From: Janthinobacterium agaricidamnosum NBRC 102515 = DSM 9628
Lineage (GTDB): Bacteria; Pseudomonadota; Gammaproteobacteria; Burkholderiales; Burkholderiaceae_D
DNA length: 64,000 nucleotides
Assembly: GCF_000723165.1 (NCBI RefSeq)
Contig: NZ_HG322949.1
Coordinates: 2,043,666-2,107,665 of the forward strand
Direction: 5' to 3'
The notes beneath the pieces were generated by a model. That model worked only from the letters and a program-made list of their open reading frames with translations. It ran no database searches and had not been told where the DNA came from. This document shows, piece after piece, positions 1 through 8,669 of this stretch. Within the stretch, counting starts at the first letter, position 1; every line of letters begins with the position of its first letter. Made by a program: the position numbers and the translations under genes.

Positions 1-8
1 GATGGGCG

Positions 9-411
9 TGAACCGCCCCGGCTTTCGTTGAGGCCGGTTAGTGTGAGTCAGGCCAGGATGGCTTGACTGCGCAGTTGCTTGTAATAGTTTGCCTCAGCTT
101 CCGCCGGCGGTATATAGCCGAGCGGTTCCAGCAGTCGATGATGGTTAAACCAGGACACCCATTCCAGAGCCGCCAGTTCGACGGCCTCGCCTCACGCTCT
201 TGCTGGCGGACCCAGCGACGCAGCGTTTCAGACATGCAGCCGATCCTGGCTGCAATCGATGGGATAGTTGCCCACTGCGATTCGTACTGGCTGCCGGCTT
301 CGCTGACCATGCGCACGGCGCGTTCGATGACTTCGGGGGAATATTTGGGTTGCTTTTTCATGACTCAATTCTCTCAAACAATGGAGCCTCTACAAAACCC
401 CGGGCGGTTCA
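9..411 (-). mobile_element. Internally deleted IS3-family insertion sequence
   Basis: Imperfect terminal inverted repeats bound the element: TGAACCGCCCCGGC read inward from 9 and TGAACCGCCCGGGG read inward (reverse strand) from 411. Similarity continues to about 26 bp (both contain GAGGC at the inner end). Between them lie only the start of the first transposase reading frame and the end of the second, so most of a normal 1.2-1.5 kb IS3-type element is missing. No clear target-site duplication was seen (flanks ggcg and gcta). It cannot make its own transposase but has both ends, so it could in principle be moved by a related full-length element. The IS3 group was not determined. Confidence 0.85.
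59..361 (-). pseudogene. IS3-family transposase remnant, OrfA start joined to OrfB end
   Basis: The reading frame starts at 361 with MKKQPKYSPEVIERAVRM and a helix-turn-helix segment ending in ETLRRWVRQQERE, as in IS3 OrfA. Near position 215 the sequence jumps to the C-terminal tail of OrfB. Read in a shifted frame this gives ALEWVSWFNHHRLLEPLGY and then AEANYYKQLRSQAILA with a stop near 59. The DDE catalytic core is absent. The join is at a short GAGGC repeat, which suggests deletion by recombination or slippage. Not functional as a transposase; the truncated HTH protein could still bind DNA, but that is speculation. Confidence 0.85.
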
Positions 412-412
412 G

Positions 413-1303
413 CTATGCCTTCGAACCATGCCCGAGATACGCGCCCATCCTGAGCAACTGCGCTTCGGCCTCGCCGATGCGCCGCACCGCGGCTTCGCCG
501 CCGCGCGCCACCAGCAATTCGGCCAGGCTTTCGGCCAGCGCCACGCCGGCCACGATCGACGGGAAGAACGACGGGCTGCTGACGGCGATCGGCAGCACCA
601 GGTCGGCCTGCAAGGCCGCCGGCGCCGCGTCGCTGTCGCTGATCACCACCAGCTTGCAGCCGATGCGGCGCGCTTCGCCGGCCACCACCAGCGCTTCCGA
701 TGAATACGGCGCGAAGCTGGCCAGCAGCACCACGTGATCCGGTGCGATGGCGCGCAAGCCCATTTCCAGGCTGCCGCTGCTGGCGCCGAGCAGATGCACG
801 CCGGGACGGAACAGCCGGTACAGGTACTGGAACGACAGCGCGATCGGGTGCGAGGCGCGGAAACCGGCGACATGGACCTGCGCGGCCTGTTCCAGCAGGC
901 TGGCCGCCGCCGGCAACGCCGTGTGGTTGCGGGCTTCGGTGGCGTCCAGGTTTTGGCGCTGGGCGCCGAATACCTCGCTGATCAGGCTGTCCGGCTGGCT
1001 TTGGCGCGTGATGGCGCTGGCTTTTTTCGCATAGCCTTCCGGCTGGCTGCGCACCCGGCCGACAAATACTTCCTTCAGCGCGGGCCAGCCGGCAAAACCG
1101 AAATGCTGCGCCAGCCGCACCAGCGTCGACGATTGTACGCCGGCGCTGCGCGCCACGCTGCGCATCGAGCTGACGGCGATCTCGTCCGGATGGTCGATCA
1201 GGTAGCGCGCGCCGGCCTGGAATTGCGGACTCAGTTCGGCAAACCCGGCCTTGGCCTGTTGCATGAAGCTGGCGTAATCCAGCACGACGGCTTGCTCGGG
1301 CAT
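413..1303 (-). CDS. RpiR/MurR-family transcriptional regulator
   Basis: Predicted DNA-binding regulator of about 296 residues. The N-terminal third is an RpiR-type HTH (segments IAVSSMRSVARSAGVQSSTLVRLAQHFGFAGW). The C-terminal half is a SIS sugar-phosphate-binding fold (VHVAGFRASHPIALSF, then LVVISDSDAAPAA). The start at 1303 is preferred over longer options because CAGGAG lies 9 bases upstream. The gene is divergent from the aminotransferase gene at 1494 and shares a 190 bp regulatory region with it, so it probably controls that operon. Known RpiR proteins respond to sugar phosphates or amino sugars; the ligand here is unknown. An IS3 remnant begins one base after the stop codon, so the native terminator, or a few C-terminal residues, may have been lost. 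Confidence 0.85.
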   Translation of the reverse strand: MPEQAVVLDYASFMQQAKAGFAELSPQFQAGARYLIDHPDEIAVSSMRSVARSAGVQSSTLVRLAQHFGFAGWPALKEVFVGRVRSQPEGYAKKASAITRQSQPDSLISEVFGAQRQNLDATEARNHTALPAAASLLEQAAQVHVAGFRASHPIALSFQYLYRLFRPGVHLLGASSGSLEMGLRAIAPDHVVLLASFAPYSSEALVVAGEARRIGCKLVVISDSDAAPAALQADLVLPIAVSSPSFFPSIVAGVALAESLAELLVARGGEAAVRRIGEAEAQLLRMGAYLGHGSKA

Positions 1304-1371
1304 TGCTGCGACTCCTGGCGACGTTGAAGAAGGACAAATGTTACCGCATGGAAGTATGCCCATGCTGCCTT

Positions 1372-1383
1372 TTTCATGTGAAA
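1372..1383. promoter_or_regulatory. Candidate operator TTTCA-TG-TGAAA
   Basis: A short inverted repeat (TTTCATGTGAAA) lies in the divergent region between the RpiR gene and the aminotransferase gene. A directly repeated CATCAAATGT follows at 1386-1395 and 1415-1424. Position and symmetry suit regulator binding; no binding data exist. Confidence 0.35.
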
Positions 1384-1423
1384 TTCATCAAATGTATCTT
1401 TTATTTTATATTTGCATCAAATG

Positions 1424-1452
1424 TTGCATGCGCGAATATTCCTCCCTATAAT
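1424..1452 (+). promoter_or_regulatory. Sigma-70 promoter of the aminotransferase operon
   Basis: TTGCAT (1424-1429) and TATAAT (1447-1452) are separated by 17 bp, 41 bp before the start codon at 1494. The second CATCAAATGT repeat overlaps the -35 box, a typical place for repression. Confidence 0.7.
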
Positions 1453-1493
1453 TGACCGGTCGCCGCCGCCGCGGCCCATCGGGGAAATCATCC

Positions 1494-2855
1494 ATGTCTT
1501 TTGCCGCTACATCTCACGTTTTTCATCGCCACCTGCGCGCCGCCTATCCGACCGCCGTGCGCGGCGAGGGCATTTATCTGGTCGACAGCGGCGGCAAGCG
1601 CTACCTGGATGCGTCGGGCGGCGCGGCCGTGTCGTGCCTGGGCCACAGCGATGCGGCGGTGATCGCCGCGCTCCGCGAGCAGGCCGGCCAGCTGGCGTAC
1701 GCGCACAGCTCGTTTTTCACCACCGAGCCGATGGAGCAACTGGCCGACTTCCTGGTCGAGCGCGCGCCGCAGGGCATCGATAGCGTGTACTTCGTGTCCG
1801 GCGGTTCGGAGGCGGTCGAAACGGCGCTGAAACTGGCGCGCCAATATTTTGTCGAACGGGGCGAGGGCCGGCGCCGCCATGTGATTGCACGGCGCCAGAG
1901 TTATCACGGCAATACGCTGGGTGCGCTGGCGGCGGGCGGCAATGCGTGGCGCCGCAAGCAGTTCGATCCGCTGCTGATCCCGGTCGAGCACATCGCGCCG
2001 TGCTACGCCTACCGCGACCGGCTGGAAGGCGAGAGCGACGCGGATTATGTCGGCCGATTGGCGCAGGAGCTGGAAGACACCATCGCCCGTCTCGGCGCCG
2101 ATAATGTGCTGGCCTTCATCGCCGAACCGGTGGTCGGCGCGACGCTGGGCGCGGTGCCGGCGCTGCCCGGTTACTTGCGGCGCATGGCCGGGATTTGCCG
2201 GCGCCACGGCGTGCTGCTGATCCTCGACGAAGTCATGTGCGGCATGGGCCGCACCGGCACCTTGTTCGCCTGCGAACAGGATGGCGTCACGGCCGACCTG
2301 ATCTGCATCGCCAAGGGCCTGGGCGCCGGTTACCAGCCGATCGGCGCGGTGCTGGTGTCGGGGCAAATCCGCGACACGATACGCGACGGTTCCGGTTTTT
2401 TCCAGCATGGACACACCTATATCGGCCACGCCACCGCGTGCGCGGCGGCGCTGGCGGTACAGCGCCAGGTCGAACAGCGCGGCTTGCTGGCCCGCGTGAA
2501 CCAGCAGGGCGCGGCACTGGAGCAGCGCCTGCGGGCGCGTTTCGGCGGCCATCCGCACGTCGGCGACATCCGTGGCCGGGGCTTGTTTTACGGCCTGGAA
2601 ATGGTGCGTGACCGGGCGACCAAAGCGCCGTTCGATCCCGCGTTGAAGCTGCATGCGCGCATCAAGCAGCAGGCCATGGACGCCGGCCTGATGTGCTACC
2701 CGATGGGCGGCACGCTCGACGGCGCGCGCGGCGACCATATCTTGCTGGCGCCGCCGTTCATCGTCGACGAGGCGCAGCTCGACGAGATCGTCGATCTGCT
2801 GGCGCTGGCCATCGAGCGCGCGCTCGATGAGGTGTTAGCGGGAGCGACCGCATGA
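1494..2855 (+). CDS. Class III PLP-dependent aminotransferase
   Basis: A 453-residue fold-type I aminotransferase (omega/ornithine aminotransferase class). Visible landmarks are the PLP-phosphate region (VSGGSEAVETALKLARQY), the YHGNTLGAL segment, the cofactor-ring Asp in LLILDEVMCGMGRTG and the Schiff-base lysine in ICIAKGLGAGYQPIGAVL. The start at 1494 has GGGGA upstream. It overlaps the next gene by ATGA (2852-2855), so the two are co-translated. The substrate cannot be named; control by an RpiR regulator hints at an amino acid or amino sugar catabolic step. No signal peptide, so cytoplasmic. Confidence 0.9.
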   Translation: MSFAATSHVFHRHLRAAYPTAVRGEGIYLVDSGGKRYLDASGGAAVSCLGHSDAAVIAALREQAGQLAYAHSSFFTTEPMEQLADFLVERAPQGIDSVYFVSGGSEAVETALKLARQYFVERGEGRRRHVIARRQSYHGNTLGALAAGGNAWRRKQFDPLLIPVEHIAPCYAYRDRLEGESDADYVGRLAQELEDTIARLGADNVLAFIAEPVVGATLGAVPALPGYLRRMAGICRRHGVLLILDEVMCGMGRTGTLFACEQDGVTADLICIAKGLGAGYQPIGAVLVSGQIRDTIRDGSGFFQHGHTYIGHATACAAALAVQRQVEQRGLLARVNQQGAALEQRLRARFGGHPHVGDIRGRGLFYGLEMVRDRATKAPFDPALKLHARIKQQAMDAGLMCYPMGGTLDGARGDHILLAPPFIVDEAQLDEIVDLLALAIERALDEVLAGATA

Positions 2856-3412
2856 AGGCGCAGCAACGCTTGCCGGCCTTCGACGCCGGAGCCATGAGCC
2901 AGCAGCAGCGCCAGGTGCTGGACGATATACTGTCCGGCCCGCGCGGCAACCTCGACGGCCCGTTCCTCGGCTGGATACACAGCCCGGAACTGGCCGGCCA
3001 CGCACAGGAACTGGGCGCCTTTTGCCGCTACCGCACCGGCTTGCCGCCCAAATTGTCGGAACTGGCGATCCTGGTCACGGCGGCCAAATGGCGCTGCCAG
3101 GCCGAATGGCATATCCATTATCCGATTGCCATCGCTGCCGGGCTCGATGCGCGGCTGGCCGAAGCGCTGCGCGGCGGCGCCGAACCGGCGGCGCTGGACC
3201 ATGACGAACGGCTGGTGTGGACCTTCGCCACCGAACTGTACGACAGCAAGCGCGTCGGCGATGCCACCTATGCCGCGCTGGTCGACCGATTCGGCTTGCA
3301 GGTGGCGGTCAACCTGGCCGCCTTGCTGGGATATTACTCATTGGTCGCGATGACCTTGAATGTGTTCAATATGCGCGCCGAAGGCCAGCAAGAGCTGCCA
3401 TTTGAAGATTAA
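2852..3412 (+). CDS. Carboxymuconolactone decarboxylase-like (AhpD-fold) protein
   Basis: A 186-residue helical protein of the CMD/AhpD superfamily. The family core is seen in SELAILVTAAKWRCQAEW followed by HIHYPIA. Cys82, Glu85 and His87 occupy the usual active-site segment, but only one Cys is present where AhpD has CxxC, so a peroxidase-type disulfide cycle is unlikely. It is translationally coupled to the aminotransferase and probably acts in the same pathway, for example as a decarboxylase or lactone-processing enzyme. The function is inferred from the fold only. Confidence 0.8.
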   Translation: MKAQQRLPAFDAGAMSQQQRQVLDDILSGPRGNLDGPFLGWIHSPELAGHAQELGAFCRYRTGLPPKLSELAILVTAAKWRCQAEWHIHYPIAIAAGLDARLAEALRGGAEPAALDHDERLVWTFATELYDSKRVGDATYAALVDRFGLQVAVNLAALLGYYSLVAMTLNVFNMRAEGQQELPFED

Positions 3413-3461
3413 TGTGTTGGTAATGTCTCAGTAATGTTGTGCTTGTCAAAATGCAAGAGAC

Positions 3462-3495
3462 CGAACCCGCGCTGGTCTTGACGACAGCGGGTTCG
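3462..3495. other. Intergenic hairpin CGAACCCGC / GCGGGTTCG
   Basis: A 9 bp perfect inverted repeat with a 16-base loop lies between the CMD-like gene and the first hydrolase. No T-run follows, so it is not a classical terminator. It could be a weak terminator, an mRNA-stabilising hairpin or an operator. Confidence 0.4.
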
Positions 3496-3534
3496 TCACT
3501 TATATCGACACAGATAACCTTTTTAAGGCACAAC

Positions 3535-4458
3535 ATGCACTATCGTCGTTTTATCCTCAGTTTCCTTGCCGGACTGGCTATCTTGCCTGCGCTGGCGGCC
3601 GCCCAGGCGACTCCGAACACCATTCTGCTGTGGCCGGGCGCGCCGCCGGATGGCCCCGGCCCGGGCGGCGCCGTGCACCAGACTGCCAAGGGCTCGATCA
3701 CCAATGTCAGCAAGCCTTACATGATCGTGCACCGTCCCGCGCAGCCGAACGGCGTGGCGGTGCTGGTGATCAGCGGCGGCGGTTATGCGCATATCGAGAG
3801 CGGCACCGAGAGCGGACCGGCCGCCAACTGGCTGCAAGCGCAGGGCGTCACCGCGTTCGAACTGGTGTACCGCCTGCCGCAGGAAGGCTGGGCCACCACC
3901 ACCGTGCCGTTCGAGGATGCGCAGCGGGCGATGCGCATCATCCGCAGCCGCGCCGGCGATTTCGGCATCGATCCGGAGCGCATCGGCGTGATGGGCTTTT
4001 CGGCCGGCGGCCACCTGGCCGGCATGACGGCCGCGACTTCCGACGTGCAGCGTTATGCGCCGATCGACTCGGTCGACAGCCTGTCGGCGCGGCCGGCGTT
4101 CGCGGCGCTGCTGTATCCGGTGCTGACCATGCTGGCGCCGTTTAATCATACCAACTCGCACAAGCAATTGTTGGGCGACCATCCGACGGTGGCCGAGGAA
4201 AAGGCCGATTCGGTTGAAGAGCAAGCCGGCACCGACATGCCGCCGACCTTCCTGGCGCAGGCGCTGGACGATCCGATTTCGCCGATCGACAACAGCTTGC
4301 TGATGTTTAACGCGCTGCGTCCGCTGAACGTGCCGGCCGAGATGCATGTATTCCAGGTCGGCGAACACGGCTGGGGCCTGGGGGCGGCCGGCACCGAAGT
4401 GGCCGCGTGGCCGGGCTTGTTCACCTCGTGGGCCAGGCAGAACGGCATCCTGAAGTAA
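3535..4458 (+). CDS. Secreted alpha/beta hydrolase (acetyl-esterase-like), copy 1
   Basis: A 307-residue serine hydrolase with an N-terminal signal peptide (RRFILSFLAGLAILPALAAA, cleavage near AAA-QA). The oxyanion-hole region is VLVISGGGYAH, the nucleophile elbow is GFSAGGH with Ser156, and the acid and base are probably in ALDDPISP and the late EHGWG. The family resembles acetyl-xylan/acetyl esterases and BD-FAE-type lipases, so it may deacetylate polysaccharides in the periplasm or outside. The start at 3535 is chosen because the signal peptide begins there and AAGG precedes it. A close paralogue lies directly downstream. The substrate is unknown. Confidence 0.85.
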   Translation: MHYRRFILSFLAGLAILPALAAAQATPNTILLWPGAPPDGPGPGGAVHQTAKGSITNVSKPYMIVHRPAQPNGVAVLVISGGGYAHIESGTESGPAANWLQAQGVTAFELVYRLPQEGWATTTVPFEDAQRAMRIIRSRAGDFGIDPERIGVMGFSAGGHLAGMTAATSDVQRYAPIDSVDSLSARPAFAALLYPVLTMLAPFNHTNSHKQLLGDHPTVAEEKADSVEEQAGTDMPPTFLAQALDDPISPIDNSLLMFNALRPLNVPAEMHVFQVGEHGWGLGAAGTEVAAWPGLFTSWARQNGILK

Positions 4459-4471
4459 TCTTGACGCGTTC

Positions 4472-4498
4472 ATCCCGGTTACAGTTTGATACCGGGAT
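4472..4498. other. Intergenic hairpin ATCCCGGT / ACCGGGAT
   Basis: An 8 bp stem with an 11-base loop just after the stop codon of hydrolase copy 1. No long T-run follows, so it is a weak terminator at best. It may separate expression of the two paralogues. Confidence 0.4.
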
Positions 4499-4611
4499 TA
4501 ACGCAGCGGTAATGTGCGCAGCCCGGCGAGACTGTACTATGTGGAACGCCGGGCCAGCAACGACGTGAGCAAGGGGCCGGCATCTTATTCATCCACCCAG
4601 CGAGGCCCCGC

Positions 4612-5541
4612 ATGCCAGCACGCCGATTTTTCCTGCCTTTATTGACCGTCGCCAGCCTGGCTATCTTGCCGACCGTGGCCAGCGCGCAATCGCGCGACGA
4701 CATCATCCGCCTGTGGCCGGGCGCGCCGCCGGATGGTCCGGGACCGGGCGGCGCCGAGCGCCAGAGCGCCAAGGGCTCGATCACCAATGTGGCGCAACCC
4801 TATCTGATCGTGCACCGCGCCGCGCGGCCGAACGGCGTCGCGGTGCTGGTCATCAGCGGCGGCGGTTATGCGCATATCGAAAACGGCAAGGAAAGCGGCC
4901 CGGCCGCCAACTGGCTGCAAGCGCAGGGCGTCAGCGCGTTCGAACTGGTGTACCGGCTGCCGCAGGAAGGCTGGGCCAGCAGCGCCGTGCCGTTCCAGGA
5001 TGCGCAGCGGGCGATGCGCATCATCCGCAGTCGCGCCGGCGAATTCGGCATCGATCCGAAGCGCATCGGCGTGATGGGCTTTTCGGCCGGCGGCCACCTG
5101 GCCGGCATGACGGCCGCCAGGCCCGACGCGCAGCGTTATGCGCCGGTCGACGGCGCCGACCGCTTGAGCGCGCGGCCGGCGTTCGCGGCGCTGATTTATC
5201 CGGTGCTGACGATGCAGCCGCCGTTCAACAAGACCCATTCGAAGAAGGAAATCCTCGGCCAGCACGCCAGCCATGCCGAGGAAAACGCGTATTCGGTCGA
5301 GTTGCAGGCCGGCCCCGACATGCCGCCGACGTTCCTGGCGCAGGCGCTGGACGATCCGATCTCGCCGGTCGATAACAGCCTGCTGATGTTTGCCGCGCTG
5401 CGCAACTTGAATGTGCCGGCCGAGATGCATGTGTTCCAGTCGGGCGGCCATGGCTGGGGACTGGGCGCCGGCAAGGGCACGGTACGGGCATGGCCGGACT
5501 TGTTCGCGTCATGGAGCCGGCTGAACGGGTTCTGGGAATAA
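4612..5541 (+). CDS. Secreted alpha/beta hydrolase (acetyl-esterase-like), copy 2
   Basis: A 309-residue paralogue of the preceding gene; most of the mature protein is identical, including LWPGAPPDGPGPGG, the GGGYAHIE oxyanion segment and GFSAGGHLAGMTAA. The signal peptide differs (RRFFLPLLTVASLAILPTVA). Differences concentrate in the leader, in the region after the nucleophile (KKEILGQHASHAEENAYSVE versus HKQLLGDHPTVAEEKADSVE) and at the C-terminus. It lies 153 bp downstream of copy 1 on the same strand. Tandem duplication is clear; whether the two have split substrate ranges is not visible. Convergent with the sensor kinase gene, with no gap at 5541/5542. Confidence 0.85.
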   Translation: MPARRFFLPLLTVASLAILPTVASAQSRDDIIRLWPGAPPDGPGPGGAERQSAKGSITNVAQPYLIVHRAARPNGVAVLVISGGGYAHIENGKESGPAANWLQAQGVSAFELVYRLPQEGWASSAVPFQDAQRAMRIIRSRAGEFGIDPKRIGVMGFSAGGHLAGMTAARPDAQRYAPVDGADRLSARPAFAALIYPVLTMQPPFNKTHSKKEILGQHASHAEENAYSVELQAGPDMPPTFLAQALDDPISPVDNSLLMFAALRNLNVPAEMHVFQSGGHGWGLGAGKGTVRAWPDLFASWSRLNGFWE

Positions 5542-8538
5542 CTAGGCTTGCAAGTCGTCGCAGGCTTCCTTGAGTGCCGCGTCGACTTCCGGAAAACCCA
5601 GCGCGACCTGGTCCAGGTCGCCGTTGGTGGCCAGGTTTTCCATGCGCTTGCACAGATTGTGCAGCGCCGGCCGGCTCAGGTAGGAGGCGCTGCCTTTCAG
5701 CGCATGGAAGGCGGCCGCCACCGCGTTGGCGTTGTTGGCTTGCAGCGCGTCGCGCGCCAGTTGCAAGCGGCGCGGCGCTTCATCCAGGAATGCTTGCGTG
5801 ATGCGCTGCATGTGCTGGTGCGACAGGCCGACCAGCGGCACGATGCGGATCGCATGGTCGTCGCACTCGCCATCGTGCCGGCCGTGCTGGCCAGCCTTGC
5901 CGTCGAGCCCATCGAACTCGTTTGAAATGCCGAATTGCAGCGCCAGTTCTTCTTCGCGGGCGGTTTTTTTGGCGCGTGGCGGCGGCATCGTCGGGCTCAG
6001 CAAACGGCCCCGGCTCAGCAGCATCATGATCACATGGTCGATCTGGTCGTACAGCAGGCGTTCGTCGACCGGCTTGCTGAGGAAGCTGTCCATGCCGGCC
6101 GCCAGGTAGCGCTGGCGGTCATGTTCGCTGGCGTTGGCGGTCAGCGCGATCACCGGGATGGCCGGATCGGGCACCGGGTATTCGGGACTGCCGCCTATCC
6201 TGATCAGGCGCGTGGTCTGTTCGCCATCCATCAGCGGCATGCGGCCATCCATCAGCACCACGTCGAAATCCGAGGCGCTCAGCGCCTGCAATGCCTCGAG
6301 ACCGTTTTCGACGATCTTGACGTCGTGGCCCATGCCTTCGAGCAGCGTGCCGATGATGATCTGGTTGGTGCGCACGTCTTCGGCGCATAGCGCGCGCAGG
6401 CGGTAGGCGTGGCGTTCGCGGCGCGGCGCCAGCCGCGGGTCGGGCGGCGGCGCGGCGCCGATGTGCAGCGGCAGGCTGAAACGGAAGCGCGAACCGACGC
6501 CGAGCCGGCTGTCGACGCCGATGCTGCCGCCCATTAATTCCACCAATTCCTTGCAGATCGCCAAGCCCAGGCCGGTGCCGCCGTAGCGCCGGGTGGTCGA
6601 ATGGTCGGCCTGCTCGAATTTCTGGAACAGCCGCGGCAGGATTTCCGGCGCGATGCCGGGGCCGGTATCGCTGATGATGAACTCGATATTCACTATCCCG
6701 GCGCGGCCGTTGCGGGCCGGCTTGCCCATCTTGACTTCGAGTAGCACTTCGCCGCTGGCGGTAAACTTGATGCCGTTGCCGAGCAGATTGATCAGGATCT
6801 GGCGCAGCCGGGTCGGGTCGGCCCGTACATAACGCGGCAAGTCCAGCGCCAAGTCGCTGCGCAGCAGCAGGCTCTTGGCGTCGGCCTGGCTCTGGACGAT
6901 GCCGGTGGCGTCGCCGATCAGCGCCAGCAAATCGAAATCCAGCGTTTCCAGCGCCAGCTTGCCGGCATCGATCTTCGAAAAGTCGAGGATGTCGTTCAAG
7001 ATCGCCAGCAGCGACTCGCTGTTGTGCAAGCCGATGCGCAGGTATTCCTCGGTACGGCCGCGTACCGACTGGTCGCGCAGCGCGAACTTGAGCATGCCGA
7101 TCACGCCGGCCAGCGGGGTGCGGATGTCGTGGCTCATCGCCGACAGGAAATCGATGCGGTGGCGGCTGACCACTTCCGCGTGTTCCTTGGCCAGCGTCAG
7201 CTTGTCGTTGGTATGGGTCAGTTCCACCGTGCGTTCGCGGACCCGTTGTTCCAGGTGGTTGCGCAGCACGCGGATCTGGTCGGCCAGCGCGAACGCCAGC
7301 AGCAAGCCGTCCAGCGTGCCGCCCAGCAGCGTGAGTAACTGGGCATTGTCGACCAGCGCCGGTGCCAAGCCTACATTGGACGGCAGGATGAACAGGCCGG
7401 GCAGCATCAGCGCGATAAAAGCCAGCACGAAAAAGCGCGCCGGCTGGTAACCCTTGCGCCACACCACGATGCCGGACGCCAGCGCCAGCGTCATCCAGAT
7501 TGAAATGACGATGGTGGCCAGCGTATGCGCATAACTGAGGTAGAAAAAGCAGCTTGGCAGCACTAGCAGCGGCAGCACCAGGTTGACGCGGCTGATTTTT
7601 TCCAGCAGCGGCGAAAATTCGCCCAGGCGCAGGAAGTTGTTATAAAACAGGGTGCTCAATACCGGCAGCAGGAAGAACGGCACATAGTGCAGCTCCAGCT
7701 GATGCCAGTCGAACAGGTCGGTGAACACATGGAAAGTGATGGCCCACGCCATGCCATAAGTCATCACATACAGTGCGTAATAAAACGACGATTTATCGCG
7801 AGTGATCGAAAAGATGAAAAAGTTGAACAGGCCCAGCGCCAGCAGCGCGCCGATCGAGGCTACGGTCAGGAAATTTTCCCTGGCCACCAGGCGGCGATAA
7901 ACGTCGCGCGGAACCACTGAAAAGACCGGCGCGCGCGCAAAATACGGGCTCGAAAAATGCACCAGCACGCGATAGGTCGTGCCCGGGACCAGCGTCACGT
8001 CCTTGCCGTAATGCAGCAGGTATTCATGCGGCTGGCGGTAGCCGGACAGCAGCCGCAGCGGCGCAGCGCCGCTGTTGTCGTAGATGCGGGTATCGATCCG
8101 GTCGATCAGCGTATCGTTCGGATCGAACACCCACGCCGGCTGGTCGCTGTCGTTGCGCAACTCGGCGTACAGCCAGTAACTGCCGCCGAACAGGTTCACT
8201 TTCGGCACCGGCTGCAATGTCGCCAGCCAAGCGGGCAGGGCGGCCGCATCGGCTGGCGGCAGGTCGTCGCCGGCCTGGAACAGTTGTCCGCGATTGCCGA
8301 TTTTTTGGCTGGCGCCGTCCTGCAACACCAGCGCGGCGGCCGACGCCGGCGCCGGCACGGCCCACAGCAGCATCAGTCCCAGCATCAGGCCCGGCAGCAT
8401 GCTGCCCACGATGCGGCACAGCCGGCGCCATGACGGGCGGCGCGCGATTCTGGAGGCGGTTGGCAATAGCGGCATCTGGCGTGCTGGTTCTGGAATGGTC
8501 TGGCTGGGTAAGTGCCGCGCGCTGCAAGGTAAGCTCAT
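5542..8538 (-). CDS. Hybrid sensor histidine kinase, 7TMR-DISM type, with REC and HPt
   Basis: About 998 residues. Order: signal/anchor segment near 45-60; an extracellular 7TMR-DISMED2-like sensory domain (about 70-220); seven membrane helices (about 230-420); a short coiled coil; HisKA with the phospho-acceptor His in AMSHDIRTPLAGVIGML (near 467); HATPase (DTGPGIAPEI, GGTGLGLAICKELVELMGG); a receiver domain with the phospho-Asp in VLMDGRMPLMDG (near 763); and a C-terminal HPt with His in HALKGSASYL (near 945). This is a complete His-Asp-His relay that must pass phosphate to a separate response regulator, which is not adjacent. The 7TMR-DISM sensor family is thought to bind carbohydrates or related ligands. 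The start is uncertain: ATG at 8538 is used; TTG 8550 and ATG 8475 are alternatives and none has a good ribosome site. Confidence 0.9.
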   Translation of the reverse strand: MSLPCSARHLPSQTIPEPARQMPLLPTASRIARRPSWRRLCRIVGSMLPGLMLGLMLLWAVPAPASAAALVLQDGASQKIGNRGQLFQAGDDLPPADAAALPAWLATLQPVPKVNLFGGSYWLYAELRNDSDQPAWVFDPNDTLIDRIDTRIYDNSGAAPLRLLSGYRQPHEYLLHYGKDVTLVPGTTYRVLVHFSSPYFARAPVFSVVPRDVYRRLVARENFLTVASIGALLALGLFNFFIFSITRDKSSFYYALYVMTYGMAWAITFHVFTDLFDWHQLELHYVPFFLLPVLSTLFYNNFLRLGEFSPLLEKISRVNLVLPLLVLPSCFFYLSYAHTLATIVISIWMTLALASGIVVWRKGYQPARFFVLAFIALMLPGLFILPSNVGLAPALVDNAQLLTLLGGTLDGLLLAFALADQIRVLRNHLEQRVRERTVELTHTNDKLTLAKEHAEVVSRHRIDFLSAMSHDIRTPLAGVIGMLKFALRDQSVRGRTEEYLRIGLHNSESLLAILNDILDFSKIDAGKLALETLDFDLLALIGDATGIVQSQADAKSLLLRSDLALDLPRYVRADPTRLRQILINLLGNGIKFTASGEVLLEVKMGKPARNGRAGIVNIEFIISDTGPGIAPEILPRLFQKFEQADHSTTRRYGGTGLGLAICKELVELMGGSIGVDSRLGVGSRFRFSLPLHIGAAPPPDPRLAPRRERHAYRLRALCAEDVRTNQIIIGTLLEGMGHDVKIVENGLEALQALSASDFDVVLMDGRMPLMDGEQTTRLIRIGGSPEYPVPDPAIPVIALTANASEHDRQRYLAAGMDSFLSKPVDERLLYDQIDHVIMMLLSRGRLLSPTMPPPRAKKTAREEELALQFGISNEFDGLDGKAGQHGRHDGECDDHAIRIVPLVGLSHQHMQRITQAFLDEAPRRLQLARDALQANNANAVAAAFHALKGSASYLSRPALHNLCKRMENLATNGDLDQVALGFPEVDAALKEACDDLQA

Positions 8539-8669
8539 TTTAATCGACAAAGGATATCCGCGCCGGGATTCGATCCGGCGTGCGCCGGGGCGCCAACGGC
8601 GGGCCTGGATGAGTGTGGGGCGGACGCTGTATCATGCTGCTTTCCTTTTGCATTCCAGGATATTGACTC

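Noticed and set aside
1488..2738. 416-codon minus-strand open frame opposite the aminotransferase gene
   Set aside because: Shadow of a confident gene with the PLP lysine motif; no family features.
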